This document shows, piece by piece, positions 1 to 8,186 of a stretch of DNA of 19,398 nucleotides. The notes under the pieces are model-generated. The model saw nothing but the letters and a program-made list of their open reading frames with translations. It did no database searches and was not told the DNA's origin. Position 1 is the first letter of the stretch; each line of letters begins with the position of its first letter. The DNA comes from an uncultured Clostridia bacterium (lineage in GTDB: Bacteria > Bacillota > Clostridia > Oscillospirales > Acutalibacteraceae): contig CALBKQ010000129.1 of assembly GCA_937895645.1 (NCBI GenBank), positions 1 through 19,398 of the forward strand. Reading direction: 5' to 3'. The translations under genes and the position numbers were made by a program.

Positions 1-1
1 C

Positions 2-430
2 CGCGAGTGTTACAGAGTAAAGGGCTATCTTGAAAGTTGTCTTTATGATGGCGTTGCCGAAACTCTTAAAGCTCTTAAAGAACAAGGTTACATTCTTGCA
101 ACTGCGTCTTCAAAACCTTTGCATTTTATTGACCAGATTTGTGAAAATCTTGACATCAAGAAATATTTCGATTTTCTTGGCGGTACAGAGTTTGATAACA
201 CCAGCGAAAGCAAAGCAACCGTTATAGAAAATGCTATGAAAAACATTGGTGCAAGTCTCAATAATACTCTTATGATTGGTGACACGAAATTTGATATTGG
301 CGGTGCACATCAGGTTGGTATTCCTTGCCTTGCAGTTACTTATGGCTTTGGCACTATCGAAGATTTTAAGGAGTACAAAGCCGAATATATTGTAGATAAA
401 GCAGAAGAAATTTTAGATATAGTGAAGTGA
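2..430 (+). CDS. HAD-superfamily phosphatase (phosphoglycolate phosphatase-like), 5'-truncated
   Basis: The frame is open from base 2 to the TGA at 428-430, giving about 142 codons; the N-terminus with the nucleophile motif DxD lies outside the window. Visible HAD motifs are the T-A-S-S-K motif II (around bases 92-115), a lysine-containing segment S-K-A-T-V (motif III) and motif IV G-D-T-K-F-D followed by the G-x-P-x-x-x-V-x-Y-G-F-G segment typical of Gph/PpaX-like enzymes. The family hydrolyses small phosphate monoesters in the cytoplasm; the substrate cannot be read from this fragment. It ends 4 bp before rarA, so it looks like the upstream member of the same operon. Substrate names such as phosphoglycolate or pyrophosphate are inference only. 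Confidence 0.85.
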   Translation, partial: RECYRVKGYLESCLYDGVAETLKALKEQGYILATASSKPLHFIDQICENLDIKKYFDFLGGTEFDNTSESKATVIENAMKNIGASLNNTLMIGDTKFDIGGAHQVGIPCLAVTYGFGTIEDFKEYKAEYIVDKAEEILDIVK

Positions 431-434
431 AAAT

Positions 435-1712
435 ATGTCAACACCTTTAGCAGACCGACTTCGCCCACAAACCATTGATGATATGGTTGGGCAACGCCAC
501 CTTTTAGGTGAAAATATGCCTTTACGCAACATTGTTGAGTCAGGGTATCTTCCAAATTTAATATTTTACGGTCCATCAGGCACAGGCAAAACTACACTTG
601 CACGGATTATTGCGAAAAATACAAATCGCAAACTCCACCACATTAACGGTACAAATGCAAGTACTGCTGATATTAAAGCAATCGTAAGTGAACTAGACAC
701 TTTTGCCGCACCTAACGGAATTTTGCTGTATCTTGACGAAATCCAGTATTTCAACAAAAAGCAACAACAGTCTTTGCTTGAATACATTGAAAGTGGCAAA
801 ATCACACTGATTGCATCAACTACTGAAAATCCGTATTTCTACATTTACTCAGCGGTGCTTTCCCGTTGTACAGTATTTGAATTTAAGTCAGTAACACCTG
901 AAGATGTTATTCCTAACATTCAGCGTGGATTTGCTTTTCTTGAAGAAGAAACAGGAATTAAGTTAGAAATTGAAGACGGTGTTTGTGAGCATATTGCAAC
1001 CGCTTGTGGCGGTGATGTGCGAAAATCACTTAACTTTGTTGAACTTTGTGTGCTTTCTGCAAGTGTCATAGACGACAAACGTGTTATCACTCTTGAAAAC
1101 ACGGGCGCACTCACAATGAAAAACACTTTCCGTTATGATAAATTCGGTGATGAGCATTATGATATTCTTTCTGCTTATCAAAAAAGTATGCGTGGCAGTG
1201 ACCCTGACGCAGCACTCCATTACCTTGCAAGATTACTCGAAGCAGGCGATATGGTTTCAGCAATTCGCAGATTACTCGTTTGTGCTAGTGAAGATGTAGG
1301 ACTTGCTTACCCACAGATTATTCCTATTGTAAAATCTGCTTGTGATATTGCAATGCAGGTAGGTATGCCTGAAGCTGCAATTCCACTTGCCGATGCAGTT
1401 GTTTTAGTGGCTACAAGCCCTAAATCTAACACTGCACACGACGGAATTTTTGCAGCATTAGATGATGTTCGCAAAGGCAATTACGGAAAAATACCAAGGC
1501 AGTTACAAAATAAGCATTTTGATGGTGAAGACGCAGAAGTGAAAGGTCAGAACTACTTGTACCCTCATGACTATCCTAACCGTTGGGTAAAACAACAGTA
1601 TTTGCCCGATGCTTTGAAAAATAGAAAATATTATGAATTTGGCGACAACAAAAACGAACAAACAGCAAAACTATATTGGGATAAAGTAAAAGGAGAAAAA
1701 GGAAATGGCTAA
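435..1712 (+). CDS. rarA: Replication-associated recombination protein A (RarA/MgsA AAA+ ATPase)
   Basis: A 425-residue protein, the usual length for RarA. It starts L-A-D-R-L-R-P, like clamp-loader-type AAA+ proteins. Walker A is G-P-S-G-T-G-K-T-T at residues 46-54, Walker B L-Y-L-D-E-I-Q at 98-104 (D101, E102), sensor 1 A-S-T-T-E-N-P at 127-133, and the arginine finger is probably R144 in L-S-R-C. The C-terminal half matches the MgsA tetramerisation region (P-H-D-Y-P-N-R-W near residue 378). The family acts at stalled replication forks and contacts single-strand-binding protein. The start ATG lies 4 bp after the HAD stop, with only a weak purine stretch as ribosome site, suggesting translational coupling. 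Its stop overlaps the dCMP deaminase start by 8 bp. Operon placement with deoxynucleotide genes fits a replication-support role (inference). Confidence 0.95.
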   Translation: MSTPLADRLRPQTIDDMVGQRHLLGENMPLRNIVESGYLPNLIFYGPSGTGKTTLARIIAKNTNRKLHHINGTNASTADIKAIVSELDTFAAPNGILLYLDEIQYFNKKQQQSLLEYIESGKITLIASTTENPYFYIYSAVLSRCTVFEFKSVTPEDVIPNIQRGFAFLEEETGIKLEIEDGVCEHIATACGGDVRKSLNFVELCVLSASVIDDKRVITLENTGALTMKNTFRYDKFGDEHYDILSAYQKSMRGSDPDAALHYLARLLEAGDMVSAIRRLLVCASEDVGLAYPQIIPIVKSACDIAMQVGMPEAAIPLADAVVLVATSPKSNTAHDGIFAALDDVRKGNYGKIPRQLQNKHFDGEDAEVKGQNYLYPHDYPNRWVKQQYLPDALKNRKYYEFGDNKNEQTAKLYWDKVKGEKGNG

Positions 1713-2202
1713 AAGAGAAGACTATATTTCATGGGACGAATATTTTATGGGGATTGCACTTCTTTCTGCAAGAAGAAGTAAAGACCCAAGCACACAAGTT
1801 GGTGCTTGTATTGTTGACAATAACAACAAAATTATGTCAGTAGGTTACAATGGTTTCCCACACGGTTGTGATGATGACGAGTTCCCTTGGGATAGAACTG
1901 GTGACGAATTTGATACAAAATACCCTTATGTTTGCCACGCTGAATTAAACGCTATTCTTAATAACGGTGGCAGAAACTTAAATGGTTGTAAAATTTATGT
2001 AGCACTCTTCCCTTGCAACGAATGTGCAAAAGCAATTATTCAGAGTGGAATTAAAGAAGTTATGTTCCTTTCAGATAAATACAAAGACAGTCTTAACAAT
2101 CGTGAATCACGCAGAATGTTTGACGCTGCAGGTGTTAAATACACAAAAGTAAAAATGAACCGTGATGGATTGAATATCAGTTTTAGAGAAGAGGACATCT
2201 AA
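1705..2202 (+). CDS. Deoxycytidylate (dCMP) deaminase, zinc-dependent
   Basis: A 165-residue protein of the dCMP deaminase family, which converts dCMP to dUMP for thymidylate synthesis. Zinc-site motifs are clear: H-A-E at 78-80 and P-C-N-E-C at 103-107, with the catalytic glutamate E80. The substrate-loop motif G-Y-N-G-F-P at 47-52 and an N-terminal W-D-E-Y-F-M are typical of the eukaryote/phage/ComEB group. The start is preceded by a strong Shine-Dalgarno AAAGGAG and overlaps rarA by 8 bp; the stop overlaps the next ATG by one base. Coupling with a 5'-deoxynucleotidase suggests a small dCMP/dUMP-handling module (inference). An identity as late-competence protein ComEB is a synonym of the family rather than evidence for competence. 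Confidence 0.93.
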   Translation: MAKREDYISWDEYFMGIALLSARRSKDPSTQVGACIVDNNNKIMSVGYNGFPHGCDDDEFPWDRTGDEFDTKYPYVCHAELNAILNNGGRNLNGCKIYVALFPCNECAKAIIQSGIKEVMFLSDKYKDSLNNRESRRMFDAAGVKYTKVKMNRDGLNISFREEDI

Positions 2203-2789
2203 TGGGCAAAAATGATTTTTTTGCATTTGCAAGTAGAATTAAATACATAAATCGTTGGGCACTTATGCGAAACACCCGTTATGAAACATTAAGTGAGCAT
2301 TCTGCAGAAGTGGCTCAGCTTTGCTACGCTCTTGCAAGTATAGGAAATCAACGTTTAGGCAAAAATTACAACTGTGAAAGAGCATCGCTTTTAGGGCTTT
2401 ACCACGACGTGCCTGAAATTATCACAGGCGATTTGCCTACACCGGTAAAATACTATAGCACTGAAACAAAAGAGGCATACAAAGCAGTTGAAAAGAACGC
2501 ATCAAAGCAACTTCTTTCTATGCTACCCGAAGATTTATTGCCATCTTATGAGCCACTTTTCAAAAGAAAAGCAGAAGATAAAGAATTATGGAAACTTGTT
2601 AAGGCTGCTGACAAAATCAGCGGTTACTTAAAATGTGTTGATGAGCGCAAGGCAGGTAACAGTGAATTTATTGAGGCAGAAGAAAGACTTCTTAAGTCCA
2701 TTGAAAAAAGTGAATTAGAAGAAGTTAAAATTTTTGCAAAAGAATTTTTGCCATCATACGAAAAAACTTTAGACCAGATGAAAAAGTAA
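2202..2789 (+). CDS. HD-domain 5'-deoxynucleotidase, YfbR family
   Basis: A 195-residue HD phosphohydrolase close in length and layout to E. coli YfbR (about 199 residues), which removes phosphate from deoxyribonucleoside 5'-monophosphates. The metal-site residues H33, H68-D69 and D137 occur in the expected order and spacing. R18-W19 and the E72/D77 pair in P-E-I-I-T-G-D also match the YfbR substrate-binding positions as recalled for that family. The ATG uses the last base of the dCMP deaminase stop, so translation is probably coupled; a GAGGA stretch sits just upstream. With the deaminase it could set dCMP, dUMP and deoxynucleoside levels. The exact nucleotide preference cannot be read from the sequence. 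Confidence 0.9.
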   Translation: MGKNDFFAFASRIKYINRWALMRNTRYETLSEHSAEVAQLCYALASIGNQRLGKNYNCERASLLGLYHDVPEIITGDLPTPVKYYSTETKEAYKAVEKNASKQLLSMLPEDLLPSYEPLFKRKAEDKELWKLVKAADKISGYLKCVDERKAGNSEFIEAEERLLKSIEKSELEEVKIFAKEFLPSYEKTLDQMKK

Positions 2790-2801
2790 AGGAGCAAGAA
2801 A

Positions 2802-5159
2802 ATGCTTACACTTAAAGATTTCATTGAACTTTTTAAGGAAAACTCAATACTTACAAGCATAGAATGTGATGAAAACTCCCCTGTGGGATTTGTTTCATAC
2901 AACTCACAGGACTTAAAAGCAGATACTTTGTTTTTCTGTAAAGGGGCACATTTCAAAGAACAGTTTTTGCTTGATGCATTAGAAAATGGTGCAACTGCTT
3001 ATGTTTCAGAAAAGAAATATAACACAGATGCTCCTTGTATTCTTGTGTCAGACATAAGAAAGTCAATGTATCTTTCTGCAAACTTTTTCTATAACAACGC
3101 GTGGGACAAGTTAAACCTTGTTGGTATTACAGGTACAAAAGGCAAATCCACTACTGCGTACTTTATAAAATACATTGAAGACGAATATTTAACTGCTTTA
3201 GGCAAGAAAAAAAGTGCTATTGTTTCTTCAATCGACACTTATGACGGTATAATCAATATTGAAAGTCATCTTACAACTCCCGAACCATTTGATTTGCACA
3301 AACATTTTGACAATGCCGTTAAAAGTGACATAGAGCATTTTACAATGGAGGTTTCTTCACAAGCACTTAAATACGGAAGAACAGATGGTGTAACTTTTAC
3401 AATCGGTTGTTATCTTAATATCGGTATTGACCACATAAGCGCTATTGAACACCCTGATTTTGAAGATTATTTCCAGTCAAAAATGAAGATTTTTACACAA
3501 TGCAAAACTGCAGTTGTAAATCTTGATACTGACCGTAGCGAAGATGTTATAAAAGCATCAGAAAACGCACCTGAAGTTATTACTTTCAGTACAAAAAATT
3601 CGAATGCAGATGTTTACGGCTACAACATTCGTAAAGATGGCTCCGACACAGTTTTCACAGTTAAAACTAAAGATTTTGACCGTGATTTTACACTTACAAT
3701 TCCGGGGCTTTTCAATGTTGAAAATGCACTTTGCGCTATTGCTGTTTGTGTAAAATTAGGTATCCCTGAACAATACATTTACACAGGACTTCTTAAAGCC
3801 CGTTCAAGTGGTCGAATGGAAGTTTATGAAAATGCGGACAAGCGTATTACTGCCATTGTTGACTATGCTCACAACAGAATGAGTTTTGAAAATCTTTTCA
3901 AATCTGTGCGACAAGAATACCCTGGCAGAAAGGTTGCCATTGTATTCGGTTGCCCGGGTAACAAAGCACTTATTCGTCGTAAAGATTTAGGCGAAATGGC
4001 AGGAATGTATGCGGATATGACATATATTACAGAAGAAGACCCGGGCGAAGAACCATTAGAAAAAATTTCAAAGGAAGTTGCTTCTTTTGTTGAATCACAA
4101 AATGGCAAATACAAGATTATTGATGACCGTGGAGTTGCAATTTCTACTGCAATCAACGAAATGGGTGCAGACAGCGTAATTCTTATTACAGGTAAAGGCA
4201 ACGAAACAAGACAAAAGCGTGGCGTTGAATATATTCCTTGCCCAACTGACGTTGAATACACAATAAAAGCACTTAAAGAATACGATAAAAAAAACGGACT
4301 TGACAGTGATGAAAAGATAAAAAGTGTGCAAGACATACTCCCCCAACTTCACAAGCTCCACAACAAAAAAGTTGTAATTAAACTTGGTGGCAGTTGTCTT
4401 GACGACGAAACACTTATGAAAAATCTTCTTGAAGATATTGCACTTCTTACAATGGTTGGCGCTAAAATCGTTGTTGTGCACGGTGGTGGCAAAGAAATTA
4501 GCAAAACTCTCGATAAAATGAATCTTAAATCAGAGTTTTATGAGGGCTACCGCGTTACAGGCGACGAAGAAATGGGTGTTGTGGAAATGGTTCTTTCGGG
4601 AAGTGTCAACAAAAAAATTGTTGAGCGTTTTTCACAAAGCAATATTTCCGCAGTAGGCATAAGCGGTACTGACGGTAACATTTTAACTGCTCTCCCTAAA
4701 TATATTAACGGTAAATCCTTAGGCAGAGTCGGTGACATCAGCAAAGTTGACACAACACTTATTGACACACTTCTCAACAAAGATTATACGGTAGTTGTCT
4801 CCCCGGTTGGCAGATGCTCAGCTTTAGGCACAGTAAATATCAATGCAGATGACGCTGCAGGACAAATTGCACTTGCACTTGCTGCCGATTATCTTGTTTA
4901 TATTACTGATGTTAATGGTATTTTCCTTGATACTCAAAACGAAAAAACCGCTTTAGAGCATATCACAATCGAAAAAGCAAAAATGCTTTTAGATAGCGGT
5001 CTTGCAAAAGGTGGTATGATTCCAAAAATCCGTAATATTATAAATCTTATTGAAAACGGTGTAAAAGAAGTTGCAATTCTTAACGGTAGAGTAAGATACA
5101 ACATAATTTCAGAATTTATCGGTGCAAAAACAGTTGGAACGGTGGTGACTCGTGACTGA
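2802..5159 (+). CDS. MurE-ArgB fusion: UDP-MurNAc-peptide ligase domain joined to N-acetylglutamate kinase
   Basis: One uninterrupted 785-codon frame with two complete enzymes. Residues 1 to about 495 are a MurE-type Mur ligase: ATP loop G-I-T-G-T-K-G-K-S-T-T (108-118), T-T-P-E (158-161), S-S-Q-A-L (185-189), likely carbamylated lysine K227 in Y-F-Q-S-K, and D-Y-A-H (354-357). The position of the diaminopimelate-recognition motif D-N-P-R reads E-D-P-G (412-415). Residues about 505-785 are N-acetylglutamate kinase: K-L-G-G-S (527-531), V-H-G-G-G-K (559-564), Y-R-V-T (583-586), N-I-N-A-D-D-A-A-G (679-687), G-G-M-I-P-K (737-742). MurE normally has 480-500 residues and ArgB 280-300, so both halves are full length. 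A strong AAAGGAG precedes the ATG. No internal methionine or good ribosome site was found at the domain boundary. The amino acid added by the ligase is unknown. Confidence 0.9.
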   Translation: MLTLKDFIELFKENSILTSIECDENSPVGFVSYNSQDLKADTLFFCKGAHFKEQFLLDALENGATAYVSEKKYNTDAPCILVSDIRKSMYLSANFFYNNAWDKLNLVGITGTKGKSTTAYFIKYIEDEYLTALGKKKSAIVSSIDTYDGIINIESHLTTPEPFDLHKHFDNAVKSDIEHFTMEVSSQALKYGRTDGVTFTIGCYLNIGIDHISAIEHPDFEDYFQSKMKIFTQCKTAVVNLDTDRSEDVIKASENAPEVITFSTKNSNADVYGYNIRKDGSDTVFTVKTKDFDRDFTLTIPGLFNVENALCAIAVCVKLGIPEQYIYTGLLKARSSGRMEVYENADKRITAIVDYAHNRMSFENLFKSVRQEYPGRKVAIVFGCPGNKALIRRKDLGEMAGMYADMTYITEEDPGEEPLEKISKEVASFVESQNGKYKIIDDRGVAISTAINEMGADSVILITGKGNETRQKRGVEYIPCPTDVEYTIKALKEYDKKNGLDSDEKIKSVQDILPQLHKLHNKKVVIKLGGSCLDDETLMKNLLEDIALLTMVGAKIVVVHGGGKEISKTLDKMNLKSEFYEGYRVTGDEEMGVVEMVLSGSVNKKIVERFSQSNISAVGISGTDGNILTALPKYINGKSLGRVGDISKVDTTLIDTLLNKDYTVVVSPVGRCSALGTVNINADDAAGQIALALAADYLVYITDVNGIFLDTQNEKTALEHITIEKAKMLLDSGLAKGGMIPKIRNIINLIENGVKEVAILNGRVRYNIISEFIGAKTVGTVVTRD

Positions 5160-5353
5160 TGGACACTAAAAAACTTATAAAAACTGCAATAAAGGTTGCA
5201 AAAATTGCTCCCCTTGTTACTGCAACAGTTGGCGTATTCAGCCTTGCCCTTTCAAAATATGAAGAAAAACAAGGCAACTATTCACGGGAATTCCCTGAAA
5301 TTGAAGACGAAATGAAATTAGTGATTGATGAGGTGCGAAACAATGACAAATAA
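5159..5353 (+). CDS. Small 64-residue protein of unknown function, possibly membrane-associated
   Basis: A 64-codon frame whose ATG shares its first base with the last base of the MurE-ArgB stop codon, and whose end overlaps the transporter gene by 11 bp. This tight packing on both sides supports it as a real gene. Residues 2-16 are lysine-rich and amphipathic, residues about 16-32 (I-A-P-L-V-T-A-T-V-G-V-F) are hydrophobic enough for a short membrane segment, and the C-terminal half is acidic (P-E-I-E-D-E). I do not recognise a family. It could be a membrane-associated helper of a neighbouring gene, but no function can be claimed. Confidence 0.65.
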   Translation: MDTKKLIKTAIKVAKIAPLVTATVGVFSLALSKYEEKQGNYSREFPEIEDEMKLVIDEVRNNDK

Positions 5354-6740
5354 AAAGAAATCTATTATTCCTACCGCCCTTGGCTATGGTGTAGGTGCTA
5401 TTGGTCTTGATTTGAGTTACGGTATGTTCTATTCATACCTTTCATACTACCTTTCAAGCGTATTAGGACTTCAGGAAGGCTTTTTGCTTTTAATTACTCC
5501 TATTGCTCGTATCTGGGATGGTATCAACGACCCAATGATGGGCACAGTTGTTGACAACACAAGAACAAAACACGGTAAATACAGACCTTGGATTTTAATA
5601 GGTGCTCTTTGTAATGCAGTTGTTCTCTTCTTATTGTTCACATCATTTGGTATGAGTGGTCTTCCACTTTACATTTACATAGGCATTATGTATATTCTTT
5701 GGGGTATGACAAACACAATGGCTGATATTCCTTATTGGTCAATGGTTCCGTCATTCACAAGTGAAGAAAAAGAAAGAAACCTTGTGGCAACTATTGCCCG
5801 CACATTCTCAGGTATTGGTCAGGGAATAATCTCAATTCTTACACCTATTATCTGCCCACTTCTTTCAAGTGGCATTACTGATGCAAAAGGTTACAGCGCA
5901 AGTGGCTTTTCACGCTGGGCAGGTATCTGCGGTGTAGCACTTGTATTCTTTGCTCTTGTTTGTGTGCTTCTTACAAAAGAAACTAATGTTGTTTACGGCG
6001 AAAAGAAAAAATTCTCACTTAAACAAATTTTCACAGTTATCAAGAATAATGACCAACTTGTAGTATTTATCATTTTTGCAATGCTTTCAAATGCAGGTTG
6101 GTACTTAACAAGCTCGACTGCAGTTTACTATTTCACAGACACTCTCGGCAACTCAAAATTACAATCCCTCTTCCAGACTATTGGTACTGTGGGCTCTGTA
6201 TTAGGTCTTCTTGTTGTGCCTGTTCTTTCAAAATGGTTCTCAAAAAGAACAACATACACAATTTCACTTTGCACAGCAATATTGGGTTATGCGCTTATGC
6301 TTATAACCGGTCCTATACTTAAACTCAATGTCGTTATTATGGACGTTTGCTACATTCTTGCATCCGTTGGTGTTTCTTCAATGTTTGTATCCCAAACAAT
6401 CTTCCTTGCAGACATTGTTGACTACGGTGAATACAAAAACGGCGAAAGAAATGAGAGTATTACTTTCTCAATGAAAGGTTTCTTGCAGAAAATGGCTTAT
6501 ACTATTCAGACCGTTGTACTTTTCGGTGGTCTTGGTATTATGAACTACAATGAGCAGATTATGACAAGCATCGGTCTTAACGATACAACAAAAACAGGTA
6601 TTGGCATTATCTGCTTCGGCGTGCCAATGCTCTTCTTCCTTGCTTCACTTATTGTTTTCCGTAAGAAATTCAAAGTTTATGGTGAACTTGCAGATAAAGT
6701 ACACAATTATATTATTGAAAAGCGTGCGTCAGGAGAATAA
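5343..6740 (+). CDS. GPH-family cation:sugar symporter (MFS-type, LacS/MelB/XynB-like)
   Basis: A 465-residue polytopic protein with about twelve hydrophobic segments. The GPH signature is present: an N-D-P-M-M-G loop (62-67) followed by D-N-T-R-T-K-H-G-K-Y-R-P-W (71-83), and L-A-D-I-V-D-Y-G-E near residue 355 in the second half. Members move glycosides, pentosides or hexuronides into the cell with sodium or protons. I chose the ATG at 5343 because GAGGTG (5330-5335) lies 7 bases upstream; earlier in-frame TTG 5325 and ATG 5328 lack spacing. The gene overlaps the 64-residue ORF by 11 bp and ends 3 bp before a phosphoesterase. No glycosidase adjoins it, so the substrate is unknown. Confidence 0.9.
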   Translation: MTNKKKSIIPTALGYGVGAIGLDLSYGMFYSYLSYYLSSVLGLQEGFLLLITPIARIWDGINDPMMGTVVDNTRTKHGKYRPWILIGALCNAVVLFLLFTSFGMSGLPLYIYIGIMYILWGMTNTMADIPYWSMVPSFTSEEKERNLVATIARTFSGIGQGIISILTPIICPLLSSGITDAKGYSASGFSRWAGICGVALVFFALVCVLLTKETNVVYGEKKKFSLKQIFTVIKNNDQLVVFIIFAMLSNAGWYLTSSTAVYYFTDTLGNSKLQSLFQTIGTVGSVLGLLVVPVLSKWFSKRTTYTISLCTAILGYALMLITGPILKLNVVIMDVCYILASVGVSSMFVSQTIFLADIVDYGEYKNGERNESITFSMKGFLQKMAYTIQTVVLFGGLGIMNYNEQIMTSIGLNDTTKTGIGIICFGVPMLFFLASLIVFRKKFKVYGELADKVHNYIIEKRASGE

Positions 6741-6743
6741 ATT

Positions 6744-8129
6744 ATGGCTGATTTGAAATTTTATCAGATTACTGACTTACACCACTATGCTCTTGAACTT
6801 GGTACAGAGGGTAAAGCATTTGAGAAAATTTGTCTTTCTGACCAGAAGTGTCTTAAAGAAACAGGCGCTATGATTGATGCACATTTTGATAAAATCATAG
6901 AAGACAAAGAAACAAATATAGTTCTAATTACAGGTGACGTTACTTGTAATGGTGCTATGGAAAGTCATAAAGACTTGCTGCCTAAACTTTATCGTCTTAA
7001 AGATGCAGGTAAAAAAGTGTACCTTACAACAGGCACTCACGATTACTATATGGAAAACGGCAATGGCACAGGCAAGGCAGAAAAATGTGTTGGTGATGAA
7101 ATTCTTACTGCAACACGCACTGACCGTGACGAACTTTTAGAAATCTATAAAGATTTCGGTATAAGCGAAGCAATTTCATTACATAAACCAAGCCATTCAT
7201 ATTGCGTTCAATTGCAAGAAGGGTACAGACTTCTTTGTCTTAATGATGACGGCGACGAATTCTTCTGTGGATACTATGACGACTGCCTCCAGTGGATTAA
7301 AGAACAAATTGACGACGCAAAAGCAAACGGTGATTACATTTTTGCAGTTACTCACCACCCCGTTTTGCCACCAAGCCCTATTTATCCGCTTTTTAGTCTT
7401 CGTGATATGCTTGGTGACTATGAAAAAACTTCTGAAATCCTTGCAGATAATGGTGTAAAATTTATTTTTACAGGTCATACTCACATGATGAATATTGCAA
7501 AAATGACTACTGCAAAAGGTAATGATTTTTACGATATAAATACTGCTTCTGCAGTTGGCTATCCTGCTGTTATGCGAAAAGTGAAAATGACCGATACAGA
7601 AGTTTTTGTTGACAGCGTAAAACTTGAAAACTTTAATTGGGATTTACAGGGCAAAACCGTTGACGAATACACAAAAGCAAACTTTTTGCAATTCTTAAAT
7701 GCAATTTTTGACTCTGCTGCTTATGATATTGATAAATTAGCAGAGCTTTCAACGTCTTTCAGTATGACACCTGAAAAGATTTATAAGTTAAAGCCAGTGC
7801 TTGTGCCTTTTGGTAAATTCCTGCAAAAAGCAACATTCGGCACATTCGGTAAACTTTTTGGCATAAGCAAAGATGTTGACGAGTCAATTAAAAACAAAAT
7901 TGTTAAAGATTTCGTTTTAGATGCAATCACAAGTCTTTATTATGGTAACGAGCCATATACACCTGACACTCCTGAATACAAGGCGATGTCTGCTCTTTTT
8001 AATAAACGAGTTAAGAAAATCCTTAAACTTAAAAAAGGAACTGAAAACATAGCAGAAATTCTTGATATTCTTCTTGATGTGCTTTACAACGCCGAACCTG
8101 ATGATTGGAAAGGCACTTTTGCTAAATAA
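6744..8129 (+). CDS. Calcineurin-like metallophosphoesterase, 461 residues
   Basis: Two-metal phosphoesterase fold in the N-terminal ~270 residues: D-L-H (D11, H13), T-G-D-V-T-C-N-G (63-70), G-T-H-D (97-100), T-H-H (203-205) and G-H-T-H (244-247). The usual G-N-H-D motif has threonine in place of the metal-ligand asparagine. The C-terminal ~190 residues form an extra, largely helical, lysine-rich region that I do not recognise. No signal peptide is visible, so it is probably cytoplasmic. The start follows AGGAG and lies 3 bp after the transporter stop; the gene ends the long operon just before an intrinsic terminator. The substrate could be a phosphodiester, nucleotide or sugar phosphate; nothing in the sequence decides. 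Confidence 0.85.
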   Translation: MADLKFYQITDLHHYALELGTEGKAFEKICLSDQKCLKETGAMIDAHFDKIIEDKETNIVLITGDVTCNGAMESHKDLLPKLYRLKDAGKKVYLTTGTHDYYMENGNGTGKAEKCVGDEILTATRTDRDELLEIYKDFGISEAISLHKPSHSYCVQLQEGYRLLCLNDDGDEFFCGYYDDCLQWIKEQIDDAKANGDYIFAVTHHPVLPPSPIYPLFSLRDMLGDYEKTSEILADNGVKFIFTGHTHMMNIAKMTTAKGNDFYDINTASAVGYPAVMRKVKMTDTEVFVDSVKLENFNWDLQGKTVDEYTKANFLQFLNAIFDSAAYDIDKLAELSTSFSMTPEKIYKLKPVLVPFGKFLQKATFGTFGKLFGISKDVDESIKNKIVKDFVLDAITSLYYGNEPYTPDTPEYKAMSALFNKRVKKILKLKKGTENIAEILDILLDVLYNAEPDDWKGTFAK

Positions 8130-8140
8130 TTGCAAAACTA

Positions 8141-8172
8141 AACTCCCTACAAAATTGTAGGGAGTTATTTTT
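8141..8172. terminator. Intrinsic terminator at the end of the long operon
   Basis: A perfect 10-bp stem AACTCCCTAC (8141-8150) and GTAGGGAGTT (8157-8166) with a 6-base loop, followed by a T-rich run. It lies between the converging phosphoesterase and XRE regulator genes and has A residues on its left side, so it may work in both directions. Confidence 0.85.
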
Positions 8173-8186
8173 ATTAAAAATCTACT

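Noticed and set aside
4326..4328. Internal GTG as a separate argB start
   Set aside because: No Shine-Dalgarno-like sequence is found upstream and the frame is continuous, so a single fusion protein is simpler. Not fully excluded.
3869..4336. 155-codon minus-strand frame inside the MurE domain
   Set aside because: Antisense shadow of a well-supported gene; low-complexity serine/leucine composition and no ribosome site or family motif.
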